DNA of 64,000 nt from Pseudoroseomonas aestuarii (GTDB taxonomy: Bacteria > Pseudomonadota > Alphaproteobacteria > Acetobacterales > Acetobacteraceae), in NCBI RefSeq assembly GCF_042651065.1, contig NZ_JBHSCH010000004.1, positions 186,001-250,000 of the forward strand. Reading direction: 5' to 3'. The notes under the pieces are model-generated. The model did not search any database, was not told where the DNA came from, and worked only from the letters and a program-made list of their open reading frames with translations. Positions 53,603 to 62,900 of the stretch are shown here, piece after piece (the first letter of the stretch is position 1; each line of letters begins with the position of its first letter). Position numbers and translations under genes: made by a program.

Positions 53603-54348
53603 GTGCGGCGCTCCCCGAAATAGATGCCGATCAGCTCCGGATCGCGCAGGATCTCCTGCGGCTCGCCCTCGGCCAGCTTGGCGCCACGGTCGAGGAAGGC
53701 GATGCGGTCCGCGAGCTCCGTGACGATGTCGAGGTTGTGCTCGATCAGGCAGATGGTGACGCCCTCCGCCGCCGCCTGCCGCACCAGCGAGACGAAGCGG
53801 GCGCGCGAGTTCACGTCGAGCCCCGAGGCCGGCTCGTCGAGCAGCCAGATGCGCGAGCCCGTCGCCAGGATGCGGGCCACCGAGAGGAACTTCCGCTCGG
53901 CATAGGCGAGGTCCATGGCCCGCGCCCCGGCCTGGGCGGTGAGGCCGGTGCGCTCCAGCGCCTGGTCCACCGCCGCCTCCCGCGCGCGGCGGGCGGAGCG
54001 CCCGCCCGGCTGCCACAGCCAGGCGGTGTGCTCGATGGCGGCGAGCACGTTCTCCCGTACCGTCATGCGGCCGAACAGCCGCAGGTCCTGGAAGCTGCGC
54101 GCCACGCCCATGCGGGCGATGTGGTGCGGCGAGCGGCCACGGATCGAGGCGCCGTCGAGCAGCACCTCGCCGGAATCGGCCTCGATGTTGCCGGTGATGA
54201 GGTTGAACAGCGTGGTCTTGCCCGCGCCATTCGGCCCGACCAGCGCGGTGAGCACGCCGGGGCGCAGGTCCATGTCGACCTTCTGCACCGCGGCCAGCCC
54301 GCCGAACTTCTTGTCCAGCCCGCGGACGGAGAGCAGCGGCGCGCTCAT
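53599..54348 (-). CDS. livG: branched-chain-type ABC transporter ATP-binding protein LivG
   Basis: 249-residue ABC ATPase with Walker A GPNGAGKT, FQDLRLFGRMTVRENVL, Walker B IWLLDEPASGLD and LIEHNLDIV. The ABC signature is altered to DLAYAERKFLSVA, lacking the usual glycine; some drift is common in LivG but this is more than typical. It overlaps livM (ATGA) and livF. Confidence 0.9.
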   Translation of the reverse strand: MSAPLLSVRGLDKKFGGLAAVQKVDMDLRPGVLTALVGPNGAGKTTLFNLITGNIEADSGEVLLDGASIRGRSPHHIARMGVARSFQDLRLFGRMTVRENVLAAIEHTAWLWQPGGRSARRAREAAVDQALERTGLTAQAGARAMDLAYAERKFLSVARILATGSRIWLLDEPASGLDVNSRARFVSLVRQAAAEGVTICLIEHNLDIVTELADRIAFLDRGAKLAEGEPQEILRDPELIGIYFGERRT

Positions 54349-55223
54349 CGGCGCCCCGCCGACTGGCCGGCGATGCCCGCGGGCCGGAAGATCATCAGCA
54401 ATGCCATGGCCAGACCGTAGATGAACTGTTGCACCGCGCCGATCTGCGTCGGCGGGATGAAGGGCAGGAAGGAGAGGGCGGCGGGCAGCAGCAGCAGCAG
54501 CAGCACGCCGACCAGCGGCCCCGCCAGCGTCGCCGTGCCGCCGATGATGACCATGGCCATGATCAGGATCGACTGCTCCAGCGTGAAGCTCTCGACGTTG
54601 ACGAACATCATGTAGAAGGAGAACAGCGCGCCGCCGACGCCGGCCAAGGCGCAGCCCAGCACCACCACCAGCGTCTTGAGCTGCCGCACATCCTTGCCGA
54701 AGGCCTCCGCCGCGCTCTCGCTGTCGCGGATCGCCATCAGCGCGCGGCCGAAGCTGCCGCGCATCAGCAGGCGGATGGCGAGCAGGATCAGCCCGAGGAT
54801 GATGAGGCAGAGGGTGAGGAAGGTGCCCTGCGCCGAGACATCGAAGCCGAGCAGGGTGGGCAGCGGGATGCCGACCAGCCCGCCATGCCCGCCGGTGAAG
54901 CCGTGCGCCTCGGAGAACACCGTCACCGCCATCATCTGCAGGCCGAGGCTGGCGGCGACGAAATACTCGCCCCTTACGCGCAGCGCCGGCAGGGCGAGGC
55001 CGAGCGAGAGCAGCGCCGCCAGCGCCCCGCCCGCGAGGCAGGCCAGCAGCACGTCCGGCACCACCAGCATGGCCACCTGCGCGCCGGCATAGGCGCCGAG
55101 GCCGAAGAAGACCGCGTGCGCCACGCTGAAGATGCCGGCATAGCCGATCAGCAGGTTCAGGCTGGCGGCCAGGATGCCGAAGATGGTGGCCAGGGTGGCG
55201 AGGTTGAGGAGATAGGCGGTCAT
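54345..55223 (-). CDS. livM: branched-chain-type ABC transporter permease LivM
   Basis: 292-residue inner-membrane permease with about eight to nine helices: NLLIGYAGIFSVAHAVFFGLGAYA near the N-terminus, the EAA-like loop AIRDSESAAEAFGKDVRQLK, and the C-terminal MVIIGGTATLAGPLVGVLL. Start at 55223, overlapping the livH stop (ATGA). Confidence 0.93.
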   Translation of the reverse strand: MTAYLLNLATLATIFGILAASLNLLIGYAGIFSVAHAVFFGLGAYAGAQVAMLVVPDVLLACLAGGALAALLSLGLALPALRVRGEYFVAASLGLQMMAVTVFSEAHGFTGGHGGLVGIPLPTLLGFDVSAQGTFLTLCLIILGLILLAIRLLMRGSFGRALMAIRDSESAAEAFGKDVRQLKTLVVVLGCALAGVGGALFSFYMMFVNVESFTLEQSILIMAMVIIGGTATLAGPLVGVLLLLLLPAALSFLPFIPPTQIGAVQQFIYGLAMALLMIFRPAGIAGQSAGRR

Positions 55224-56089
55224 CGGGTCACCGCCTGGCCGAACAGGCCGCTGGGCTTGAAGAGGATGAAGGCGAACAGCACGACGAAGCCGGCCGCCGC
55301 GCTCCACTGCGTGTCCAGCACGCCGATGACGAGGTTCTCCACCACGCCCAGCAGCAGCCCGGCCAGCGCCGCGCCGCGCAGGCTGCCGATGCCGCCCACC
55401 ACGGCGGCGGCGAGGCTGATCAGCATCACCTGGTGCGAGATGGCCGGCTGCAGGCCGGAGGTCATGGTGGTGAGGATCGCCCCCGGCACCGCCAGCGCCG
55501 AGCCCAGCCCGAAGGCGAGCATGGAGAGGCGGCGGGAGGAGAGGCCATAAGCGCGCAGCAGCTCCGGGTTCTCCGAGAGCGCGCGCAGGCCGATGCCGGC
55601 CCGCGTCCGCTCCAGGAACAGCGTGACCAGCACGAACAGCGCGATGGCGACGCCCGCCGCCACCCAGAAGATGTCGGCGAGATAGATGCCGGGCGCCACC
55701 TGCCGCGCCATCGTCAGCTCCGAGCTGACGCTGACGAAGCCGCGCCCGAAGCCCAGCTCGATGACGCTCTGCACCACGATGCTCATGCCGAAGGCGGCGA
55801 CGAACACGGTGAAGAAGGAGCCCTCATGCCGCTGGATGGGCCGGTAGACGAAGGCATCCATCGCCAGGCCGAAGGCCACGGCAAGGGCCAGCGCGGCCAG
55901 GATGCCGACCGGCCAGGGCAGGCCGGCATCGGTGCAGGCGAGGTAGGCGTAGCCCGCCAGCGCGAAGGTGGCGCCATGCGCCACGTGGAAGACCCGCGTG
56001 GCGCCGAAGATCAGCGCAAAGCCCGCAGCGGTGAGCGCGTAGATGGCCCCCGTCTGCAGCCCGCTGATGAAAAGCTGGAGAAACAGCAT
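55220..56089 (-). CDS. livH: branched-chain-type ABC transporter permease LivH
   Basis: 289-residue permease: LQTGAIYALTAAGFALIFGA at the start, LRALSENPELLRAYGLSSRR as EAA loop, and the final VVLFAFILFKPSGLFGQ. It pairs with LivM to form the membrane channel. The start at 56089 lies 4 bases from the end of the binding-protein gene. Confidence 0.93.
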   Translation of the reverse strand: MLFLQLFISGLQTGAIYALTAAGFALIFGATRVFHVAHGATFALAGYAYLACTDAGLPWPVGILAALALAVAFGLAMDAFVYRPIQRHEGSFFTVFVAAFGMSIVVQSVIELGFGRGFVSVSSELTMARQVAPGIYLADIFWVAAGVAIALFVLVTLFLERTRAGIGLRALSENPELLRAYGLSSRRLSMLAFGLGSALAVPGAILTTMTSGLQPAISHQVMLISLAAAVVGGIGSLRGAALAGLLLGVVENLVIGVLDTQWSAAAGFVVLFAFILFKPSGLFGQAVTR

Positions 56090-56093
56090 TGAA

Positions 56094-57221
56094 TCAGGCG
56101 ATCTTCTGCAACCGGCCGCCGCGGATCTGGCCGATCTGCAGCGGCATGGCCATGGTGCCGCCATCCTCCAGCACGCCCTCGCCGCCGACCAGCGCGAAGC
56201 GCCGCACGCGCTGCAGCTCGGCCAGCAGGCTCTCGCCCGTCACCTCGGTGCCGGCCTTCTCAAGCCCCTGCGCCAGCAGCGCGAAGAGGCGCATGGCGTT
56301 GTAGTAGTTCTGGTTGTAGCTGGTCGGGTCGCCATTGTGCTTGGCGCGCCAGTCCTTGACGAAGCGCTGCGTCACCGGGTCGCCCTGGTCCCAGTCGGAG
56401 ACCTGGCTGGTGACGATCAGCCCCTCGCTCTCCGGCAGCCCCACGACGGAGGGGATGGTGCCGGCGGAATAGGTGATGATCTGCTGGGTGATGCCGTTGT
56501 CGCGCAGCTGCTTGATGATCTGCGACTGCTGCGCGCCATAGCTGGCGAAGTACACCGCGTCCGGCTTCGAATCCCGCACCCGCGCGGCGATGGCGGCGAA
56601 TTGCTGCGTGGCGGGCGGGATGCTGTGCGCCCCCACCAGCTCGCCGCCCGTCTCGGCCAGGCCCTTGCGCAGCTCCTGCACCACGCTGTTGCCCAGCGGG
56701 TCGTCCACATAGATCAGGGCGATGCGCTTCAGCTTCTCCTTCTGCAGCCAGGGCAGCAGGGCGCGCACCTCCTGGTTCACCAGCGGGATGACGTTCCAGT
56801 AGTAGGGCGAGAGGCCGGCGAGGTCGGGGCCGACGCCGCCGCCATTGACCATCATCACCTTGGCCCGCGTGCCGATCGGCGCCGCCGCCTTGGAGACGCC
56901 GGTGAAGCCGATCATCACCCACACGGCCTTGTCCACATTGGCCAGCTTGGTCATGCCCACCGCGCCGCCCTGCGGCGTGGCCAGGCTGTCCTGCACCGCC
57001 ATGGTGATGGGCCGCTTCAGCATGTTGTCGGCGCGGATATGCTCCAGCGCCAGCTCGATCCCCTTGGTGAACAGGCCGCCATACTCGGCGTTCGGCCCCG
57101 ACATGGGGAAGAGCGTGCCCACCACATGCGGCGCGGACTGGGCGCTGGCGAGCCGTGGCGCCGCCAGCACCGCGGCGCCGGCCGCGACGAAGCCACGGCG
57201 GCTCAGGACATGCTTGTTCAT
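56094..57221 (-). CDS. livK: LivK-type ABC transporter substrate-binding protein
   Basis: 375-residue periplasmic receptor with a Tat signal (LSRRGFVAAGAAVLAAPRLASA). The type-1 periplasmic-binding fold is seen in GTLFPMSGPNAEYGG, VDDPLGNSVVQELRKGLAE and PDAVYFASYGAQQSQIIKQL. AGGAGGAG precedes the ATG at 57221. It heads the livKHMGF-isomerase-SMP30-MBL gene run, and two strong palindromes lie in the gap to the divergent IclR regulator. Confidence 0.92.
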   Translation of the reverse strand: MNKHVLSRRGFVAAGAAVLAAPRLASAQSAPHVVGTLFPMSGPNAEYGGLFTKGIELALEHIRADNMLKRPITMAVQDSLATPQGGAVGMTKLANVDKAVWVMIGFTGVSKAAAPIGTRAKVMMVNGGGVGPDLAGLSPYYWNVIPLVNQEVRALLPWLQKEKLKRIALIYVDDPLGNSVVQELRKGLAETGGELVGAHSIPPATQQFAAIAARVRDSKPDAVYFASYGAQQSQIIKQLRDNGITQQIITYSAGTIPSVVGLPESEGLIVTSQVSDWDQGDPVTQRFVKDWRAKHNGDPTSYNQNYYNAMRLFALLAQGLEKAGTEVTGESLLAELQRVRRFALVGGEGVLEDGGTMAMPLQIGQIRGGRLQKIA

Positions 57222-57589
57222 GATCTGCTTCTCCTCCTGGACGTGTTCTGGCTGTCTGCCGGGCGAAGAGGGCCTGGCGGGGCGGGCGCAGGAGCCATCC
57301 CGTCCGGACGCGGCCATGCCTCCTTCCGCTGCGGTTCCGCGCATGGCGCACCTTCCTCCCCCGCCCGCGCTTGGTGCGCGGGACGCTGTTTCCTTGTCGC
57401 GCGGCCTGTTCGCCGCATGGTCCATCTGCGGACAAATGTCCGGCAGACGGACAAGTGTCCGTTTCCGACCGCAACCTCGGACCCTCGCGCAAGGCCTGTC
57501 AAGAGTGAAGTTCCTTTGCGGCGCAACAAGCATTCGCTCTTGCCCCGCCGCATGAGGCGGCGTTAATCCGGCGGCGCTCCTTGTCGCGC
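57222..57589. other. divergent regulatory region between livK and iclR
   Basis: 368 bases with no convincing gene. It holds the paired palindromes at 57429-57461, about 210 bases before livK and about 130 before iclR. Core promoter boxes could not be assigned confidently on either strand. Confidence 0.5.
57429..57461. promoter_or_regulatory. paired operator palindromes, likely IclR sites
   Basis: cggacaaatgtccg (57429-57442) and cggacaagtgtccg (57448-57461): two 6-bp-arm palindromes with 2-base centres, 19 bases centre to centre. Dimeric repressors of the IclR class bind such paired sites. The location between the divergent regulator and its likely target operon supports autoregulation and operon control. 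Confidence 0.7.
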
Positions 57590-58465
57590 ATGACAGGGCG
57601 GCGCGTGGCGGAAAGGCAGGGCGTGCGAACGGATCCCGACCTCGCGGAGACAGGGCAGGACAGCGGCGGGCAGGACGCCGGCGAGACGGCGGGGGGCGGG
57701 GGAGCGCGCGGGCTCGAGTTCGTGCTGTCGCTGGAGCGGGGCCTAGCCGTGCTCTGCGCCTTCGGGCCGGGGCGGGAGCGGATGACGCTGACCCAGGTGG
57801 CCGCGCTCACCGGCCTCAGCCGCGGCACGGCGCGGCGCTTCCTGCTGACCCTGGCGGAGCTGGATTTCCTGGCCAGCGACGGCAAGCTGTTCTGGCTGAC
57901 GCCGAAGGTGCTGCGCTTCAGCCATGGCTACCTCGCCTCCTTCGGCCGCAGCGAGGCGGCGCGGCCGCACCTGCAGGCCATCAGCGACCACTTCAACGAA
58001 AGCTGCTCGCTGGCGGTGCTGGACGGGGCGGAGGTGGTCTATGTGGCGCGGGTCGAGGCGCGGCGCGTCTTCTCCTCGCGAATCGATATCGGCACGCGAT
58101 TGCCGGCGCATTGCACGGCGCTGGGCCGGGTGCTGCTGGGCGGGCTGGAGCCGGAGGCGCTGGAAGCCTGGATGGCGCGCTACCCGCTGGCCCCCTGGAC
58201 CGAGCGCACGGTGGTGGACCCCGCCCTGTTCCGGCAGCGCATCCAGGAGGCGCGGCGGCAGCGCCATGCCATCATCGATGGCGAGACCGAGCTGGGCAGT
58301 CGCTCCATCGCCGTGCCGGTGCCGGACCCCGCGGGGCGCACGGTCGCGGCGCTCAACATCGGCGCCTCGGCGGCGCGGGTCTCGCTGGCCCAGATGCGGC
58401 GGGAGATGCTACCCGCCCTGCGTGCCGCCGCCGAGCGCATCGCAACCCTGGCTTTGCCATGGTGA
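57590..58465 (+). CDS. IclR family transcriptional regulator (PcaR/PobR-like)
   Basis: 291 residues. The first 35 or so form a Gly/Asp-rich tail. The helix-turn-helix is MTLTQVAALTGLSRGTARRFLL near 65-86, followed by the ligand domain (NESCSLAVLDGAEVVYVARVEA, RLPAHCTALGRVLLGGL, IAVPVPDPAGRTVAALNIGA). The pattern resembles PcaR/PcaU/PobR regulators of aromatic catabolism. It is divergent from the liv-isomerase-lactonase cluster. A TTG at 57581 is an alternative start. Confidence 0.9.
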   Translation: MTGRRVAERQGVRTDPDLAETGQDSGGQDAGETAGGGGARGLEFVLSLERGLAVLCAFGPGRERMTLTQVAALTGLSRGTARRFLLTLAELDFLASDGKLFWLTPKVLRFSHGYLASFGRSEAARPHLQAISDHFNESCSLAVLDGAEVVYVARVEARRVFSSRIDIGTRLPAHCTALGRVLLGGLEPEALEAWMARYPLAPWTERTVVDPALFRQRIQEARRQRHAIIDGETELGSRSIAVPVPDPAGRTVAALNIGASAARVSLAQMRREMLPALRAAAERIATLALPW

Positions 58466-58485
58466 GGGAAAAATCCGCCGCGCGG

Positions 58486-58515
58486 TTGACGGGGCACAGC
58501 TTCGCGACTTGATTT
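58486..58515 (+). promoter_or_regulatory. possible promoter of the alpha/beta-hydrolase-like gene
   Basis: TTGACG (58486-58491), 18-base spacer, TGATTT. The -35 is 5 of 6 but the -10 is weak. It is the only A/T-rich spot in the 79-base gap between iclR and the next ATG. Confidence 0.35.
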
Positions 58516-58544
58516 TTGCCGTTATTCCATTGCAATGCCCACGC

Positions 58545-59888
58545 ATGGCACTGCCCGCTTCCCGTTCTTCCCTGCCCCGTCTGCTGTCTTTCGGGGATTA
58601 TGAGGGCGAATACTTCGCTTCCGCTTCGGCCACCCATCTCGTGGTTGCCCTGACGGGCGTCGGCGACGTACGGGAACGCCTGAAATCCTACGATTTCTAC
58701 CGCACGCTGACCAACCGCCCGCAGGCGGACAGCCTGCTGCTGCGGGACCAGAGCCGCAGCTGGTTCCACAATCCCGCCGGGCGGGACGCGCTGATCGAGG
58801 CCTGCCGCGGCATCGTCAACGGGGGCGGCTATGCGACCGTCACCTTCCTCGGCATCAGCATGGGGGCCTATGGCGCGCTGAGCCTGGGCCGGCTGTTCCC
58901 GGGCGCGCGCATCCTGGCCATGTCGCCGCCCTTCTCGCTGGACACCGCCCGGCACGGGCGCAACGTGGTGCGCCACAAGCGCTGGCTGGATGCCAACGCC
59001 CTCCATGCGCCGACCGACCTCGACACGCCCGGCGAGAACGAGCACCTCATCCTGTTCGGCGATGCGGAACCGATCGACATCCTCAACCTCCAGCGGTTCC
59101 AGGCGGTCGGTTTTCCCGGCCTGTTCGTCTGCCCGGGGGGTGAGCACAACATCGGCGCCACGCTGCAGCGCCAGCGCCGCATGTCGCTGTTCATGGACCG
59201 GCTGGCCGCTGCCGCGCCGCTGGAGGAGCTGGCGGCCGTGGCCGGGGCCTACCCGGCCTATGGCGCCTGCCATGCGGTGCAGATGCTCCGCGCGCGGGCG
59301 CATCTCTACCGCGGCGAGATGGTCGAGGCCGACCACTGCCTCAACCTGGCGCGCTGGGCGGTGGGGGAGGCCTCGCCGCATCTGTCGCTGCTGTCCCTGC
59401 TGCGCCTCGGCCTCGGTGCGCCGCAGGGCAGCGCGGTGGAAGCCGTGGCCCGGCAGGCGCGCCATCTTCCCGGGCGCAGCGTTGCCGTGCCCGTGGAGGA
59501 AGGCTGGGAGCTGAGCTTCCGGAGTTCCGAGGCACGGCAGATCGGCGGCACCACCGTGCTGGGCCCGCTGGTGCTGGGCAGCCTGCGGCGGACCGTGCCC
59601 GGCCCGGACGGCGCCTGCACCCTGTCCTTCCGCGCCGAGGCGCCGCAGCTCCACAACGCCACGGGCTGGCGCGCGCTGGAGGTGTTCGGCGGGGAGGCGG
59701 CGGGCTATCCATGCCTGCTCACCGCCGGGCCCGCGGAGGAGCGGGTGGAGATCCCTCTGGAATTGCGGGACGGGGCGGCGGAGTTCGTGCTGCGCCGTGG
59801 CTGCTTCGCCTCCGGCTTCGACGAGAAGGGCTCGGACGACCAGTTCGCCTGGTCGACCAAGCTGCGGGAGCCCCGCATCGCCGCCTGA
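58545..59888 (+). CDS. large alpha/beta-hydrolase-like protein of unknown function
   Basis: 447 residues. Residues 25-215 look like an alpha/beta hydrolase: HLVVALTGVGD strand, nucleophile elbow GISMG with Ser105 (TVTFLGISMGAYGALSLG), AMSPPFSLD, LILFGDAEP and GGEHNIGATL, which could supply the Asp and His. Residues 215-300 are Ala-rich helices resembling TPR units (AHLYRGEMVEADHCLNLA). The last 130 residues are beta-rich (ELSFRSSEARQIGG, WRALEVFGGEA) with no domain I recognise. Similar proteins occur near capsule or glycan genes. It converges on the S8-RTX protease gene. Confidence 0.6.
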   Translation: MALPASRSSLPRLLSFGDYEGEYFASASATHLVVALTGVGDVRERLKSYDFYRTLTNRPQADSLLLRDQSRSWFHNPAGRDALIEACRGIVNGGGYATVTFLGISMGAYGALSLGRLFPGARILAMSPPFSLDTARHGRNVVRHKRWLDANALHAPTDLDTPGENEHLILFGDAEPIDILNLQRFQAVGFPGLFVCPGGEHNIGATLQRQRRMSLFMDRLAAAAPLEELAAVAGAYPAYGACHAVQMLRARAHLYRGEMVEADHCLNLARWAVGEASPHLSLLSLLRLGLGAPQGSAVEAVARQARHLPGRSVAVPVEEGWELSFRSSEARQIGGTTVLGPLVLGSLRRTVPGPDGACTLSFRAEAPQLHNATGWRALEVFGGEAAGYPCLLTAGPAEERVEIPLELRDGAAEFVLRRGCFASGFDEKGSDDQFAWSTKLREPRIAA

Positions 59889-59900
59889 CCCACGGCCGCT

Positions 59901-62900
59901 TCAGCCCAGCAGGAAATCCTGCGCCGAGAGGGCGGAGAGCTGGATGCCGTCCAGCACCAGCGCGGTGCCGCTGGCGTCTTGCAGCAGCACGTCCGCGCCG
60001 GCCTGCTGCAGCCAGTAGCCCGCCGGCCAGCCGTCCGCCGCCGCCGGCGGGAAGCCCTGCAGCACCACCACATCGCCTTCGGCGGGGCGGAAATCGGTGA
60101 TGTGGTCCGTGCCCTGGCCGGCCTGGAGGATGAAGCGGTCCGCGCCGCTGCCGCCTGTCAGGATGTCCGGCCCATGCCCCCCGTCGAGCGTGTCGTTGCC
60201 GCCCCCGCCGGACAGCCGGTTGGCCTGGGCATTGCCGAGGATGAGGTTGTCCAGCGCGTTGCCGGTGCCGCGCAGGGGCTGGCTGCCGCGCAGCACCAGC
60301 GCCTCCACCGCCTCGGGCAAGGTGTGGCTGATCCAGCTCTGCACCGTGTCCCAGCCTTCGCCGGCGTTCTCCATCACGGAATCCTTGGAGTGCGCGACGT
60401 GGAAGATGTCGTCGCCAAGCCCGCCGATCATCTGATTGGTTCCGGCGCCGCCATGGAACTGGTCGTTGCCGGCGCCGCCGAACAGCGTGTCGTTCCCGCC
60501 CTCGCCATAGAGGATGTCGTCGCCATCCTCGCCGGAGAGGATGTTGCCGGCCGCATTGCCATAGAGGATGTTGTTGCCGGCATTGCCCGCGCCATCGAGC
60601 GCCTGCTCGCCCATCAGGCGGAGCTGCTCGACATTCGCCGCCAGGATGTGGCTGATCCAGCTCCGCACCGCATCGAGGCCTTCCCCCGGCCTTTCCACCA
60701 CCAGGTCGCCGTTGTCGTCGACGATGTAGATGTCGTCGCCCATGCCGCCTTCCAGCCGGTCCGCACCGGCGCCGCCATCGAGGGTGTCGTGACCCGCCAT
60801 GCCGTGCACGGTGTCGTCGCCCGCGCCGGCGATGATGATGTTGTTCTGGGCATTGCCGGCAATGGTGTTGGCCAGGCTGTTGCCGGTGCCGTGGATCTTC
60901 GCATTGCCCATCAGCTGGAGATGCTCGACATGCGCCGGCAGCACGAAGCTGGCCCAGCTCTGCACCGTGTCCGTGCCCTCGCCGGCCTTCTCCACCACTT
61001 CGTTGCCGGCGGCGGCGATCAGGTAGAGATCGTCGCCCGGGCCGCCGGCCAGGCGGTTGCGCCCCGCGCCTCCATCCAGCCGGTCATTCCCCGCGCCGCC
61101 GATCAGCGTGTCGTCGCCGCCGCGGCCCAGCAGCCAGTCGTCGCCGGCCCCGCCATCCAGCACATTGTTCGCCTCGTTCCCGATCAGCACGTTCTCGCCG
61201 GCATTGCCGGTGCCGTTCAGCCGCTCGGCGCCCATCAGGCGCAGCCATTCCACGCCCGCCGACAGCACGTGGCTGACGCTGGCTTCCACCGTGTCGAGCC
61301 CTTCCCCGGTGCGCTCCTCGATACGGTCGCCCGTGGAATCGACGATGTAGGTGTCGTTGCCGGCGCCGCCCGCCATCAGGTCGTTGCCGCTGCCGCCATC
61401 GAGGCGGTCCTCGCCCTCGCCGCCGATCAGCGTGTCGTCGCCCGCCATGCCGCGCAGCGTGTCATTGCCGCGGTGGCCGTCGAGGCGGTTGGCGGCGGCA
61501 TTGCCGATCAGCGTGTCGCCGCCATCGCCGCCATCGGCGTTCTCAATGCGCGTGCCGGGCGCCAGCACCAGCACCTGCCCGGCGATGCGGCTGGCCCCGC
61601 CCGGCGAGAGATCGATCAGCGAGGCGGTGGTGACGGCGGCGGCGTTCAGCGTATCGGTGCCGGCGTCATCCTGCAGGAGCGTCCGGCCCGGATCGGCGGC
61701 CACCTGCGCGGCATACTCATCGGTGAAGACATGCACCGTGTCGTCGCTGGCGGGCGCGCCGTAGAGCGTCAGCGACCAACTCGCCAGCCGGCCGCCCGTC
61801 CCGGCGGCGAGGTCCTCCACCCGCAGCGTCCATTCGCCCCGCGCCTGCTCCCAGAGGAACTGCACGCTGCTGAAGGTGAAGACCAGATGGCCATCCACCT
61901 CCTTGTAGCGGCCGAGGCCGAGCTGATCGAGCAGCACGCTCTCCGTGCCGCCCGGGGAGACCAGGGTGATCCGGAGCTGGCCGGGCCTGGCGTGGAGGAG
62001 GTCCACGGAGATCTCCGCCCGCTCGACCAGCAGATCATCCTCGATCGTCACACCCTGGCTGGCGGTGCCAAGATCGGGCAGGTCCAGCACCCCCCCGGAG
62101 GTGGCGCTGGCGGTGTGGAGACTGGCCTCGGTGGCCGGGGCGGTGCGCCAGCTTTCGGCCAGCCGCACCGCGGCCTGCGCATCCACCAGCCCGAAGCCGG
62201 CCCCGCGCGAGACATGCAGGCCGCCGCCATTCCAGCCGGTGCCGGCATTGACCAGCCAGCCGGCGCCGGCGGCGTCCGTCACCCTGGCGCTGAGGGCGAG
62301 GATGGTCTGCACGTCGCGGTAGCCGAGGGCGGGGTTGGCCTCCAGCATCAGCGCCACGGTGGCCGAGACCAGCGGCGCCGCCCAGGAGGTGGCGCTGGCC
62401 GGGGCCACCACCAGCAACGCCGCGCCGGGGTTGGAGAAGGGCTGCACCGCGCCGGTGGAATCCGTGGCGCCGACGGCGATGCTGTGGCGGTTGTTAAGGT
62501 AGCTGTGGCTGTTGACGTCGTCGCCCGTGGCGCCGTTGTTGCCGGCGGAGCGCACGATGACGGTGCCGAGGCCGCCACGCCCCGCCGACGCCGCGTGCAG
62601 GATGGCGGCGGCGGCCCCGGCATACTCCGCGCTGCCGAAATCGTCGCGGAAGTACTCGCCCGAGCGGCTCCAGGAGTTCTGCGAGATATCGACCTGATGC
62701 TGCAGGGCCAGCAGCGCCGTCTCCTGCGCCACGGTGCGCGCATCCCGCGTGTCGAAGCGGTAGGCGACCAGCCTTGCACCGAAGGCGGCGCCGATATCGC
62801 CGATGCCGTTGTTGGCCCGCGCGCCGATGATGAGCGCGACCGTGGTGCCATGCTGGTCGCCGGAGGTGGTGCTGGCGTCGTCATCGCCCTCCAGGGCGTC

